DNA of 64,000 bases from Anniella stebbinsi (GCA_029215795.1 JARDYH010000003.1:264897562-264961561); one strand, 5' to 3'. Numbered from the stretch's first letter, positions 43,969 to 54,446 are shown. Notes: generated from the sequence alone by a model not told the origin. Program-made: numbers and translations.

Positions 43969-43986
43969 ACAGGAGATGTCCTGAAG

Positions 43987-45816
43987 TAGGGGTGTGCACG
44001 GACCCCCCGGATCGGATCGGGACCCGGATCGGGACCTCCAATTTTGTCCCGGACCTGTTCGGACAAAATCGGAGGCCCCCCGGACCGGATCGAGTCCGAT
44101 CCCGACCCAAAAATCGTACATTTTTGGATCGGCCGCCATTTCTTTCCCCATAGACTTGCATTGCAATGCAAGTCTATGAGGAAAAAATGGCGGCGGGTGG
44201 GTAAGGGGGGGCCTAACTCCCTCCCCCCCCGGGGCCGTCCGCTGTGGACGGCCCCGGCAGGTAAACCCCCTCCCCCGCGCTCCCTACCCCCCCTGGGGCC
44301 GCCCGCTTCCATCCGCTGGCGCCCGCGGGCACCAGCGGATAGAAGCGGACGGCTCCGGGGGGGGGGTAAGCCCCCTTCCCCGCCACTGCTTACCTTCTTG
44401 GCCCGTCCGGCGCCGGCGGCTACTACCAGCGGGCTCCGCGGCCTACTCTCGAGTAGCGCGCCGGGTGATGACATCACCCGGCGCGCCACCCTGGAGCAGG
44501 CCGCGGAGCCTGCTGGTAGTAGTAGGCGCCGGCGCCGGACGGGAGCCGCCGGGCCGGGCAGGTAAGGGCCCCCCTCCCCCCTCCCCCCTCCGCGCGCCCC
44601 CTCCTCCCCTCCACGCACCCCCTCCTTACCTGCCCGGCCCGGCGGCTCCCGTCCGGCGCCGGCGCCTACTACTTCCAGCAGGCTCCGCGGCCTGCTCTAG
44701 AGTAGCGCGCCGGGTGATGACATCACCCGGCGCGCCACCCTAGAGCAGGCCGCGGAGCCTGCTGGGAGTAGTAGGCGCCGGCGCCGGACGGGAGCCGCCG
44801 GGCCGGGCAGGTAAGGGCCCCCCTCCCCCCTCCCCCCTCCGCGCGCCCCCTCCTCCCCTCCATGCACCCCCTCCTTACCTTCCCGGCCCGGCGGCTCCCG
44901 TCCGGCGCCGGCGCCTACTACTTCCAGCAGGCTCCGCGGCCTGCTCTAGAGTAGCGCGCCGGGTGATGACATCACCCGGCGCGCCACCCTAGAGCAGGCC
45001 GCGGAGCCTGCTGGGAGTAGTAGGCGCCGGCGCCGGACGGGAGCCGCCGGGCCGGGCAGGTAAGGGCCCCCCTCCCCCCTCCCCCCTCCGCGCGCCCCCT
45101 CCTCCCCTCCACGCACCCCCTCCTTACCTTCCCGGCCCGGTGGCTCCCGTCCGGCGCCGGCGCCTACTACTTCCAGCAGGCTCCGCGGCCTGCTCTAGAG
45201 TAGCGCGCCGGGTGATGACATCACCCGGCGCGCCACCCTAGAGCAGGCCGCGGAGCCTGCTGGGAGTAGTAGGCGCCAGCGCCGGACGGGAGCCGCCGGG
45301 CTGGGCAGGTAAGGGCCCCCCTCCCCCCTCCCCCCTCCGCGCGCCCCCTCCTCCCCTCCACGCACCCCCTCCTTACCTTCCCGGCCCGGTGGCTCCCGTC
45401 CGGCGCCGGCGCCTACTACTACCAGCAGGCTCCGCGGCCTGCTCTAGAGTAGCGCGCTGGGTGATGACATCACCCAGCGCGCCACCCTAGAGCAGGCCGC
45501 GGAGCCTGCTAGTAGTAGTAGGCGCCGGCGCCGGACGGGAGCCACCGGACCGAGAAGGTAAGTGCCCCCCTCCTCCCCCCCCCGCTGTCCACTTTCATCG
45601 GCGGGCGCCCGCTGGCGCCCGCCAATGGAAGCGGCGGTGGGCGCCAGTGGGCGCCCGCCGATCCGCCGATCCGCCGAACCGGTTCGGAGCTTTTTCGGAC
45701 CGGTTCGGATTGGATCGGCCGATCCAGCTGCGGGATCGGAAATCGGATAATTTATCCGATTTCCCACTGGACCGGACTCGGATCGTGGATCAGGTCCGAT
45801 CCAGTGCACATCCCTA
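43987..45816 (-). mobile_element. GC-rich hAT-type element with palindromic array, copy B
   Basis: The 1830-bp element is inverted relative to copy A. It starts TAGGGGTGTGCACGG and ends CCAGTGCACATCCCTA. TCCTGAAG at 43979-43986 and 45817-45824 is a perfect 8-bp duplication. Its high-coordinate end is the near-identical reverse complement of copy A's low-coordinate end, and the 30-bp palindrome recurs near 44150-44180. It contains five modules instead of six. No credible protein is encoded; the 221-codon minus-strand frame translates the repeats. Confidence 0.95.
44390..45560. repeat. Tandem array of five palindromic modules
   Basis: GTGATGACATCAC, the reverse complement of the copy A centre, starts at 44465, 44714, 44963, 45212 and 45461, exactly 249 bp apart each time. 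Each centre is flanked by long symmetric arms reaching CTTACC/GGTAAG. The linkers are C-rich on this strand (G-rich on the other), with a CGCGCGCCCCC block absent from most copy A linkers. Confidence 0.94.
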
Positions 45817-45879
45817 TCCTGAAGGAACTGTTTAGGCCTTTTCCCAAGTCCTAAAGTACGCTTCTTTCCCCATGAGCAT

Positions 45880-46400
45880 TTATTTGTTTATTTCATGTCT
45901 AAACCGCCCAATAGCCAAAGCTCTCTGAGCAGTTCACAAGAATTAAAACCACAAGGTACAGTATAAAATATAATATATGGAAGTTTAAAACCACCATATA
46001 AAAATTAGGGTGACCAGATAAAATCCAGGTCAGGGCTCATGTAACTAACAGTTGTAGAGAAAAGGGAATTTCAGCCAGTGTCATTTGTATGCAATTAGTT
46101 CCTGGTGAAATTCCCTCTTTATCACAACAGTTAAAGGTGCAGGCACTATACTAGAGTGACCATATACAAAAGAAGGCAGGGCCCCTGTAACTTTAACAGT
46201 TGTGATGAAGAGGGAATTTCACCAGGAACTAATTGCATACAAATGACACTGGCTGAAATCCCCTTTTCTCTACAACAGTTAAAGTTACATGAGCCCTGAC
46301 CTGGATTTTAACTGGTCACCCTAATAAAAATGCAACCAGACTAGAGATGAGCAGCAATGCAGAGATTTAAAATACAGATTTAAAACAGCCGAGCAAAAAG
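45880..46400 (-). mobile_element. L2-type LINE tail split by a MITE
   Basis: ATTTATTTGTTTATTTCATG, 'aaaccgcccaatagccaaag' and 'ctctctgagcagttcac' is the antisense L2 3' end. It resumes after the MITE (46006-46323) with 'gagcagcaatgcagagattt'. The LINE is therefore older than the MITE. Confidence 0.8.
46006..46323 (+). mobile_element. TAGGGTGACC hAT MITE, copy 9, in an L2 tail
   Basis: The 318-bp element has ends TAGGGTGACCAGATAAAAT and ATTTTAACTGGTCACCCTA. ATAAAAAT at 45998-46005 and 46324-46331 is a perfect 8-bp duplication. Because both sides are recognisable L2 3' UTR, this copy gives the cleanest proof of insertion. Confidence 0.95.
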
Positions 46401-46406
46401 ACTAGG

Positions 46407-47034
46407 GCCAGATCTACACCACTATTAGGGTGACCACATTTGGGAAACTAAAAAAGAGGACACCCTGTGGGGTGGGGGTGGGAAAGCAGCTTTCAGGGGC
46501 CTCTGGGATGCATGTCATTCACCACCACCACCTTAAAGGCCCGAAATGGGGTGGAGGAGGGGAAAGTGTGTAATTCCCACCCTCCACTGCTCCAATCAGG
46601 GCCTTTTCTATAATATCTGGGAATGACACGCTTTCCCCTTTCACGCCCTGATTGGAGCAGTGCAAGGGAAATGACCCACCTCCAGAAGGTGTGTCATTCC
46701 CTTCCACCATGCTAATTCAGCCTTTAAAGGGAAAACGTGTCTTTCCAGGACATTATAGAAAATTACAGAAAATCCCCCCTGACACCCAGAATAGAACAAA
46801 AACCAGGACAAATCCGGGGAAATCCTGACAGCTGGTCACCCTAACTATGAAAGCAGTATGAAAGTGGTATATAAGAGGCAGGAGCCACACCAAACAGGAT
46901 ATAGTGGTATATGGTATGTGTCAATGGGCCCCAACAGTTGTCAGTGCACATCAATAGCGCTATAAAGCCGTAGTGTGGCTCCTGCCTTTTATATACTGCT
47001 TTCATACCGCTTTCATAGTGCTAGATCCTGCTTC
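46407..47034. mobile_element. GGCC-ended MITE with a hAT element inside
   Basis: GGCCAGATCTACACC starts at 46407. The rest of the family text (ATGAAAGCAGTATGAAAGTG, 'gcaggagccacacca', GCCCCAACAGTTGTC) resumes after 46843. The right terminus breaks off at 'agatcctgcttcg' where L2 sequence begins, so the end is truncated or recombined. Confidence 0.78.
46426..46843. mobile_element. hAT-like element (418 bp) nested in a MITE
   Basis: The ends are TAGGGTGACCACATTTGGG and AGCTGGTCACCCTA. Flanking ACTAT occurs on both sides, shorter than 8 bp and perhaps eroded. The subterminal text (GGAAACTAAAAAAGAGGAC; AAATCCGGGGAAATCCTGAC) resembles the ends of the 2.9-kb element at 51564-54446, not the ten short MITEs. 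Confidence 0.78.
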
Positions 47035-47040
47035 GTTCGA

Positions 47041-48064
47041 TTGGACCTAGGTACTAGTGTACAAAGCCCTAAACCTGGGACCAGGATACCTGAGCGTGCA
47101 TCTTCTGTCTTACCAACCTGCTCATGGGCTGTCTTGACAATGGTACATTGGCGTCACGAGCCCTCAAGCCCTTGCGATCCTGTGGGGTTGTCCCCACACT
47201 ACGTAGCGAGCGTGGGGTTTGCATCCGAGGAGGAGGAGGAGGAGGAGGAGGAGCCGGAGCCGCCCTGTGCGCCACCACACCTCTGCCAGTTGCTGCACAA
47301 GCGCCGCTGCACATCCACCTGTCCCTCCACATTTGTTTTTTTTACCTATTTTTCACCTTTTGGTTTTCCCCACCAAGAGTTTCCTTCTCCCAACACTGGA
47401 GAAGCGAGGAGGTGTTCCATTGGCCATTCAGCTCACTGGCCTGCCCCCTGTCTGGGCAGATGGTGACCAATCAGGGGTCACCATCTGCACAGCCACACCT
47501 CCACTGTGGCGACAGATGGCAGATACACCATCATTGCCTCACTCCAGAAAAAAAGTCAGGGTAAGTCCCTGACTTTTTTATTTCAGAGCTCCAGGGGAAA
47601 GCTCTGGGATGGCTCAGCAGTGGCTTCTGCGTCATATATACAACACAGTGTCACTACAGAGCCACCTCGGGGCTTTCCCCCCAGTCACTGAGGTCATCAG
47701 AGGGCCTGCTCCTGGTAGTTCCACACGGGCCTTTGGCCCGATTGGAGTCCATCAGGAGAAGAGCCTTTAGTGTGGTGGTCCCTTCTCTTTGGAACTCCCT
47801 GCCCCTGGAGGCCAGGCTGGCGCCAACACTGTGCTTCGGGTGCCTCCTGAAAACAACTCTTTTCCAGGAAGCATTCCTCAACTGACCAGCCATCATTTTT
47901 GTTGGTCCTTTATTTTAATCTGAACAATTGAATTTGCTGCTTTTAATCTTTTTTTTCTGTTTCATTCCTATGTGCACTGCTCTGGAATCTATTTTAGATA
48001 TGAGGCAGTACATAAATACTGTAAACAACAACAACAACAACAATAATAATAATAATAATAATAA
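47041..48064 (+). mobile_element. L2-type LINE interrupted by unknown DNA
   Basis: 47041-47120 codes for LVYKALNLGPGYL-like text. 47655-47900 continues with ARLESIRRRAFSVVV-like and LWNSLPLEARLAP text, then LLKTTLFQEAFLN. The 3' UTR ends in (AAC)n and (AAT)n at 48030-48064. About 540 bp (47121-47654) between the two coding parts is foreign. It includes a GAG run at 47228-47253 and an AGTCAGGGTAAGTCCCTGACT hairpin region near 47556. Confidence 0.78.
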
Positions 48065-48099
48065 TGCTAAAATATGGGGGGAATTTTAAAAAAAGATAT

Positions 48100-48290
48100 T
48101 TACCCGGTGCCAAAAGGAGTACAACGTAGGTGCCAGTCAAACCACTCTAGGGAGTTCATTCCACAGCCAGGGTGACACAGCAGAGAAGGCCCTCCTCCTG
48201 GTAGCCTCCTGGAGAAGGACCCCTGAAGATGATCCAAACCTCCCGGCAAGGAGGAACATCAAAAGCTTAGAAATACAAACAGGGTGCGTT
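48100..48290 (-). mobile_element. L2-type LINE fragment
   Basis: 'ggtgccaaaaggagtacaac', 'gggagttcattccacagcc' and 'cagagaaggccctcctcctg' are antisense L2 C-terminal coding text. It lies tail to tail with the preceding plus-strand L2. Confidence 0.75.
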
Positions 48291-49523
48291 TAGCAAGGTC
48301 AGAGAAATCCACAACAGAATCAGATGAGTTCGGATTTCTATGAAACCGACCCAGAGATGACTGGCTTTTCCCAAGTCACACAGATTCTGCAGAGTTGAAG
48401 ACTGGCTTTTTATTTTTATTGCTTTCCAGAATTTTACACTAATTCATAGGAAAATACGTTTTTTAAAAAAACAGAACGACCAAAAAGGCATTTCCTCCAT
48501 AGGCAAAGGCATAAAAACGCGCAAGTGGGCATATTTGCACAATTTTGCACAAATTCAGGAAATTGGGGGGAGACATCCAATTCTGTCAATGATCAGACGA
48601 TGGAGCGAAAGGCCTCTGACAATCTGTGAAATGCAGATGCAACCGCTATTTACAAAATCAGTACATCCCTAGGCACATTCTGCTCTTGAACAAATGGAAA
48701 CAAAATTCTTGCACAACTCTAGCTGTCTCTCAGTCTCACTTGATGTCTTTGTGGGCCAGTGAAAAAGAGCCATGCAATGGGCAAACGCTGATCTGTCATC
48801 AATTCATTGAAACCAAACATTTGTGTTCCACGTGGAGTTTCCTGTCAGGAAGAAACATGAAGAGAAACAAAAAGAATCTCAATGCACTGACACCAATTTC
48901 TCAGGCAGGCGCCATACTTCCCTATGAATCAGCCATGGCGTCCTTATAAACAAGCCAGCAAATACCACATAAAGACACACTAATAGTCGCAGTTAGCAGA
49001 TCCCTGAAATGTGAACATCTGTAGCAGATGATTCTGTTCAGCATAAGCTCTTCTCTCTCTGGTGGCCCGGGCCAGTCAAGCGATGAACTTTGACCCCCTC
49101 GGGCCCTTGAAAAGCATGATTTGTTGTCTTTGGGATGATTCCCCTCAGACCGCCAAAGAGATCAGTGAACCAAAGCCCAGAAAGCAGATAAACATGCCCT
49201 GTCTTTTGTTCAGCATCAGGATGTAATATCTGGTGGAAAGAGATGTCAGAATGCTTCTCCTGACATCATGGGACTCTCCACAGAGCAAAGCCACTGTCAA
49301 AAAACAGGCAGGCCATAGAATTTGCACGTAGGAGGTTGACTTGTACCAGCCCATCTTGTCCAATATTGTCTATTTTGACCAGAAGCCGTCTCTAGGGTTG
49401 AAAGCAGTGGTCTTTCCCATCTCCTGGTGTCCAATCATTTTGAATCAGAAATGCCGGGGGAACCAGAGACCTTCTGTGTGTAACGTAGGTGCTCTACTCC
49501 CTCCCAGCTGCCACGAGATCAGT
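48291..49523. other. Unique DNA, nothing firm
   Basis: No gene. 48480-48570 shows GCATATTTGCACAATTTTGC-style degenerate repetition like that near 28250. The 107-codon frame at 48626 has no recognisable family. Confidence 0.4.
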
Positions 49524-49757
49524 GGCCTCATCTACACCAAGCAGGATGTAGAGGTATGAAAGCGGTATGAAAGCAGTATATAAAAGGCAGAAGCCACACT
49601 ACTGCTTTATAGTGGTATTAAAGTGCCTTGACAACTGTAGTGGCCCAGTGACGCACACCATATACCACTATATTCTGCTTGGTGTGGCTCCTGCCTTTTA
49701 TATACCACTTTCATACTGCTTTCATAGTGCAATATCCTGCTTGGTGTAGATGAGGCC
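49524..49757. mobile_element. GGCC-ended MITE (GGCC..TCTACACCAAG family)
   Basis: The 234-bp element has ends GGCCTCATCTACACCAAG and CTTGGTGTAGATGAGGCC, a perfect 18-bp inverted pair. The interior TATGAAAGCGG/CCACTTTCATA pairs. The flanking triplets AGT and AAT match at two of three positions. It is closely related to 6796-7018. Confidence 0.88.
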
Positions 49758-50454
49758 AATGTCTCAGGCAACATCTTGCCCCGAGAGGATGGAAGAAGAA
49801 GGCACGATTTGGTAAGCTGCCTCCATCTAACTTCCAGCGGTGGCCCTTCCCTTCTGTAAGTGGCACCAGAAGGATGTCTGAGGAAACATCTTGCCCTGAG
49901 AGGATGGGAGAGGAGGCAGCTTCAACTCAAAAGAAGAGAATCTGCAGAAGAAAGAAAAGGGGAACAGGCCAGTAAAGAGCATGGCAGCCCAGAAGGACAA
50001 GATATGTGGAGCAATGCTTTTGTGTTTCTATTTTTATGTCGTTGTCTTTGTTGTTTTGTTTACAAATTTATTTTTATTGAAGTGAAATAAAAATTCTTTG
50101 AATATATAAATAACGCCTCAGCTAATTTAGTTCCCAGGACCTTTTCCTTGAACTGGTCCCAATGAACAGGCTAAGGGCTTTCAAATTTTATACTTTCAGG
50201 GAACGCTTTTCACATCAACTCATCTGCGGTGGAGTATTATGAAAGATCCTGGAGTTGTGTTCTACTCTGTGTGTACAAGGAGCTCTGGCTAAGCCTGTTG
50301 GATGGACTTCAGTGCGGCTCATGTGAAATTAGAGTCTACCCTAGGCACACCCAGCACTCGCCTGCACTCGCATGTTACTAGCTGGGAAGATCAGTAGTGC
50401 CAGACAACCTGATTTTCAGGGAATCTTGTCTGCTAGGAATGACTATCGTATTGA
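49758..50454. other. Non-coding DNA with a short duplication and AATAAA
   Basis: A block near 49762-49800 (AACATCTTGCCCCGAGAGGA) recurs at 49883-49920. The following T-rich stretch ends with GTGAAATAAAAATTCTTTG near 50085, a polyadenylation-like AATAAA. A 76-codon frame across it has no known relatives. It could be a decayed 3' end of a transcript; weak. Confidence 0.35.
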
Positions 50455-50462
50455 GGAACCCC

Positions 50463-50722
50463 TAGGCTGACCCTATGAAAAGGAGGACAGGGCTCATGTA
50501 ACTTTAACAGTTGTAGAGAAAAGGGACAGTTAAAGTTGCAGGCACTATACTAGAGTGACCAGATACAAAAGAAGGCAGGGCCCCTGCACCTTTAACTGTC
50601 GTGATGAAGAGGGAATTTCACCAGGAACTAATTGCATACAAATGACACTGGCTGAAATTCCCTTTTCTCTACAACTGTTAAAGTTACATGAGCCCTGTCC
50701 TCCTTTTCATAGGGTCAGCCTA
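50463..50722 (+). mobile_element. TAGGGTGACC hAT MITE, copy 10 (deleted)
   Basis: The 260-bp element has ends TAGGCTGACCCTATGAAAAG and CTTTTCATAGGGTCAGCCTA. GGAACCCC at 50455-50462 and 50723-50730 is a perfect 8-bp duplication. About 60 bp of the left arm, the part carrying TTCCTGGTGAAATTC, is missing while the right arm is whole, so the hairpin is lopsided. Confidence 0.93.
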
Positions 50723-50876
50723 GGAACCCCTGAGAAGCTCCCCCAAAGCTCCAGATCTCTCAGAAGATCAGTTTAATCACCACTTTGAATCCATGAGGAC
50801 ACACCTTCTTCCTTACCATCCTGCCTCATCACTGATGTCTTCTGAAGAGGCACCCCTGGTGGTCCCACATGGGTCA

Positions 50877-51009
50877 GGGGCAGGATCTACACTACTGCTT
50901 TAAAACAGTTTATAATAGTATTGACAACTGTTGGGGCCCAGGATGCATTCCATGTACAGTTTTCACACTGTTTTCAAAGTGTTATATCCTCCTTGGTATA
51001 GATCTGGCT
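50877..51009. mobile_element. GGCC-ended MITE, short diverged copy
   Basis: GGCAGGATCTACACTACTGC at the left and 'ttggtatagatctggc' at the right belong to the 6796 family. The centre 'gacaactgttggggccca' is shared. About 130 bp, internally deleted. Confidence 0.65.
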
Positions 51010-51049
51010 AGAGATCTGCTGGGAAACCATCAGGACTAGGGCTTTTCAG

Positions 51050-51331
51050 GAGGTAGCTACCACCTTGCGGAAGGCCCTTCCAACTGAGATGAGGCATGCA
51101 CCTACTTACTTTGCGTTCCGCATTTGCTGAAGACTTTTCTTTTCAGGCCGGCATTTCCAGATTGATGGGTAAATTCCAGCCAGTGTTTCGTTGTTCTGTT
51201 TGCTTTTATTGTAACTTTTTGTATTTTGTGTCTTAATTTATTTTATACTGCTGCAATATACCTTGATGTGGAACAGTTTATACATTCAACAACAATACTA
51301 CTACTACTAATAATAATAATAATAATAATAA
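51050..51331 (+). mobile_element. L2-type LINE 3' end
   Basis: 'ggaaggcccttccaactgag', then 'ttgctgaagacttttctttt' and a T-rich UTR ending in (ACT)n and (AAT)n at 51295-51331. The coding part is too short for a domain. Confidence 0.72.
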
Positions 51332-51465
51332 GTGACATAAAGCATTACTGAAATAAGTATGGTCTCAGCATTTAGGAATAGTGTTCTTTTTTAACAAAAA
51401 TGAAGAAGCCCCAATTAGCAATGTTCCCCTATTGACCTAGCATTGGATCCTAATAGCTATTTATA

Positions 51466-51563
51466 TATCCATTGCATTTATATCCTGCCTTTTTTCCTCT
51501 TGCAAAGAACCCAAGGCAGCTTACATGGTCCTTGTCCTCCTCTCCGCTTTATCCTCACAACAG
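51466..51563 (-). repeat. Old MIR/L3-like repeat, left part
   Basis: 'atttatatcctgcctttttt', CCAAGGCAGCTTACATGGTC and 'tctccgctttatcctcacaa' is a common old vertebrate repeat. Its continuation starts at 54447; the element at 51564-54446 interrupts it. Confidence 0.6.
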
Positions 51564-52139
51564 TAGGGTGACCATATGTTGGAAACCGAAAGGAGGACAA
51601 CATGGTTGGCTCCCAAGGGGGCATGCCCACCAACATGTTTGGCCCCAGGGGGCGTCTCCAGCACCAAGGGGGTGTGCCCACCTGAATGTAGCCTTGTTCA
51701 CATATCTGATTTTACAGCACACAATTAAGACAAATCTGTTCTACATAACATCTTAATGTTAAAATCACTGATATAAAGAACAACGAGTAACTTCACTTAC
51801 TCCTACTTTTGTAGCTTTTGCTGTACTTTAAAGCTTTTGCAATACTCTTGTGTGATACATTCTCCCCTTCCCTCAAATATCTTTTCTGACTGTCTCCTCA
51901 CTCCGCTGCAAACTGCTGCTGTTTTTAACAGGGCTTGCTGCCAGCTGGCTGGCTGGGTTTTTTATTTTTAAATTTCAAATTTTCTTTACCTTGTGTATGA
52001 TTGTCACAAGTTTCTCTACTCTAACATTAGGGTGGGTGTTATGGGCGGCAGACACTACTTCACCTATTCACATTTCTCACTTATATACATTAGTTTCTCA
52101 AGGCTTGCGTGTTGACACCACTTCTCATATACAGATTTT

Positions 52140-53470
52140 GAACTCCTGTCTACTTCCTGCACAAACATGCGACTCTGAGACCCTCTTTCTAATGCCATGC
52201 ATTGTCTGCCGGCACCGTAGGGCTAAGTTACAAAGGAGTCTCTGGGTTGTCTGTGCAGCCTCAGTTATCTCTCTCTCTAAATCATTGCAGCCAAACCAAA
52301 GCCTCCAGCCTCAAACAATCTCCCCCTCTCTCTCACTGCCAAAGTCTCCCGATGGTCCTGCCAGGTCGCACACTTGTGGCCAGGGGTATTGCTTATTGTT
52401 TGTTCATGTCTGGTGACTCTTACTTTAAAAAACTCTGCCGCCAGCCACCAGCCGTGTTGCCCAAAAGTTCCAGGCTCTTTTTCCTAGGAGATATGCCAAT
52501 TCCTACTAAGAAGCACAGACTCCAAAGATCTGATCCAACACACTTTTGTTACGTTCAGCTGAGCGGGTGCACTCTAGTAAGCTGCCAGCCCACTAGAATC
52601 ACACCTAGGAGCACGCAAGCCCCCCCTTATATACTTTTACAGCAAGCACCCTATGTCATTGCTACAGAAAGCGCACGCGCAAGCATAACTCAATGATTTC
52701 AGTGTGAGCCATCGCCCTTCGGGCTACTGCCAAGGACCGCCTCGTTCATTAGCTCATTACTGCGCCTGCTAGGACAAGATATCAGTTTCGCCTGTTACTT
52801 TTGGGGAATGTTTCAGCTCCGGCCAAGGCCGAGTTATGCTTGTTCCTTGTTTCTATCTGCTACATACATAGGCTGTTCTTGGCTTTAAACAAGCATTCTC
52901 TGCAAGCAGTCCCAGCATCCTATGCAAATGAGCATAAGATGTCTTCACTTTGGCTATCAGCTGCCTCCACCTCCTCTCCTTCTGCACACCTGCTCGACTC
53001 TGATGCACTCTTAAAACACTCTGGGTGGCAAGCCAGCCTCTAAGGGCCAAGCTACAGGTAAATCTGGGTTGCCTTCAGCCTCTCTCTGCCTTATGCCAGC
53101 CAGCCGATATCTCCAGCTTCCAGCATCAAACAATCCCCCCTCTCTCTCTGCCAAAGTCTCCCAACAGTCCAGCCAGGCTGTGCACTTGTACCCTGTGGAT
53201 GGGGGTAGGGTGCCAGCTTATAGCTTGGTCACATCTGGTGACTCTTGTTTTTGTTGTTGTTGTTGTTTTTAAACGCCCCCACCAGCCCTCTCTGCCTGCA
53301 CCAACACTGGAATCTGAGATTCTCTTGAAAGGCTCTGTGTCACATGCCAGCCTCTCAGGGTTCAGCTACAGCTATCTCTGAGTTGTGTCTTCAGTCTGAC
53401 TCTGTCTCTAAGAGATATGTCAGCCAGTCCAAGCCGCAAATCTATCTATTTTTCTCTGACACACACTTCA
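52140..53470. repeat. Three diverged units of about 310 bp
   Basis: The order of motifs AGGGCTAAGTTACA-like, CTCTGGGTTGTCTGTGCAG-like, 'tcaaacaatctccccctc', 'gccaaagtctccc' and TCTGGTGACTCTT is seen at 52225-52415. It repeats at 53043-53240 and begins a third time at 53355. The first and second units are pushed apart by about 510 bp of unrelated DNA (about 52467-52980). Confidence 0.65.
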
Positions 53471-54011
53471 AACCTTCTGCATTGCATGCCAGAAGTGCAG
53501 ACAGAGCCTAGCTCACAAGTGAACAAAGTGAAATGGAAGGGAAGGGGTAGCAAAGCAAAGCAAAGCAATGACATGCCAGGTTCCAACATCTGCATCAACA
53601 GGACATCCGCAAAGATGAGATCCTCTCTCTCGACTGACACCTCATTGTTGGTCGTGAGAGTTTTTCTCTAAGGATGACCCTTCATCGCCCATGATGTGGA
53701 ACTCTGAGAAAAAGGCCTCTGGCCTGTTCCATTTTGCCCTGTGGGCTGCTTTGATTGACCTCTCCTTTCCCACATTTTGATCTGTGGATGCCTCACCTCT
53801 GCTGAGCTCCAGGTGCCCAACTGCCCACCAAATCTGCAACAGGAAAGGTGCCCTGCTTGCCCAGCACTTTTAGCTAAAAACTTGAGATTCCCTTAATGCC
53901 AAGGGCTGAAAATTCTCAAGGTGAAATACTCTAAAGAGGAGGTTTGACAACCTGAGTTTGAAGGATATGGCTCCAGCAGTTTTTTAAAAAAATAACTTTA
54001 AAATCTCAAAC

Positions 54012-54290
54012 TTTACAAAATCCTAAAAATCAACGGATGAACAGATCTGTTTCAAACTTGGTAAGGATAAAGCCCTACCTTAGATCTATCATGGTGCCAG
54101 GATTCATTTCTTTCTCTTTAAAAATGACTGTATATATATATATATATATATACTTCAAACTTTACAAAATGCCTAAAAATCAACGGATGAACGGATCTGC
54201 TTCAAAGTTGGAATGGCTAAAGCCCTTCCTTAAAGCTATCATGGTGCCAAGTTTCATCTCTTTATCTTTAAAAATGGCAGTTCTGTAAGC
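54012..54290. repeat. Direct duplication around (TA)n
   Basis: The block 'aaaaatcaacggatgaacag', 'atctgtttcaaacttgg' and 'tatcatggtgccaggattc' at 54026-54110 returns at 54174-54260. The copies are separated by a TA run at 54130-54151. The period is about 148 bp. Confidence 0.85.
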
Positions 54291-54446
54291 ATTTTTGTTA
54301 ATTCTCATTAAAGTAGAGCTGCCCTTTGGCTGGGGAGGATGGGAAAAATCCAGATTTTTCATCAAATTTCATAATTTCCCCCCCTTCTGGATTTGTTACC
54401 AAAAATCCTGACACATCCGGGTTTTCCCTGTCATATGGTCACCCTA

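Larger units (their letters stand above)
51564..54446. mobile_element. 2.9-kb hAT-like element, non-coding
   Basis: The ends are a perfect 15-bp inverted pair, TAGGGTGACCATATG and CATATGGTCACCCTA, separated by 2883 bp. It splits an older repeat: 'tatcctcacaacag' on the left continues on the right as 'cacacacctgtgaggtagg'. A clean 8-bp duplication is no longer visible. No transposase domain can be read in the internal frames (the longest is 164 codons, with no dimerisation-domain wording). Internal tandem repeats are listed separately. Confidence 0.75.

Noticed and set aside
43953..44618. Arg/Pro/Gly-rich frame of 221 codons in the palindromic element
   Set aside because: Frames appear in nearly every phase on both strands because stop codons are rare in GC-rich repeats. 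There is no domain and copy A differs.
49860..50090. Last exon with polyadenylation signal
   Set aside because: AATAAA is present but the 76-codon frame lacks a family and splice-acceptor support is weak. Kept only as a note in the stretch entry.
52202..52696. Transposase of the 2.9-kb hAT-like element
   Set aside because: The 164-codon frame overlaps tandem repeats and has no DDE or hAT dimerisation wording.
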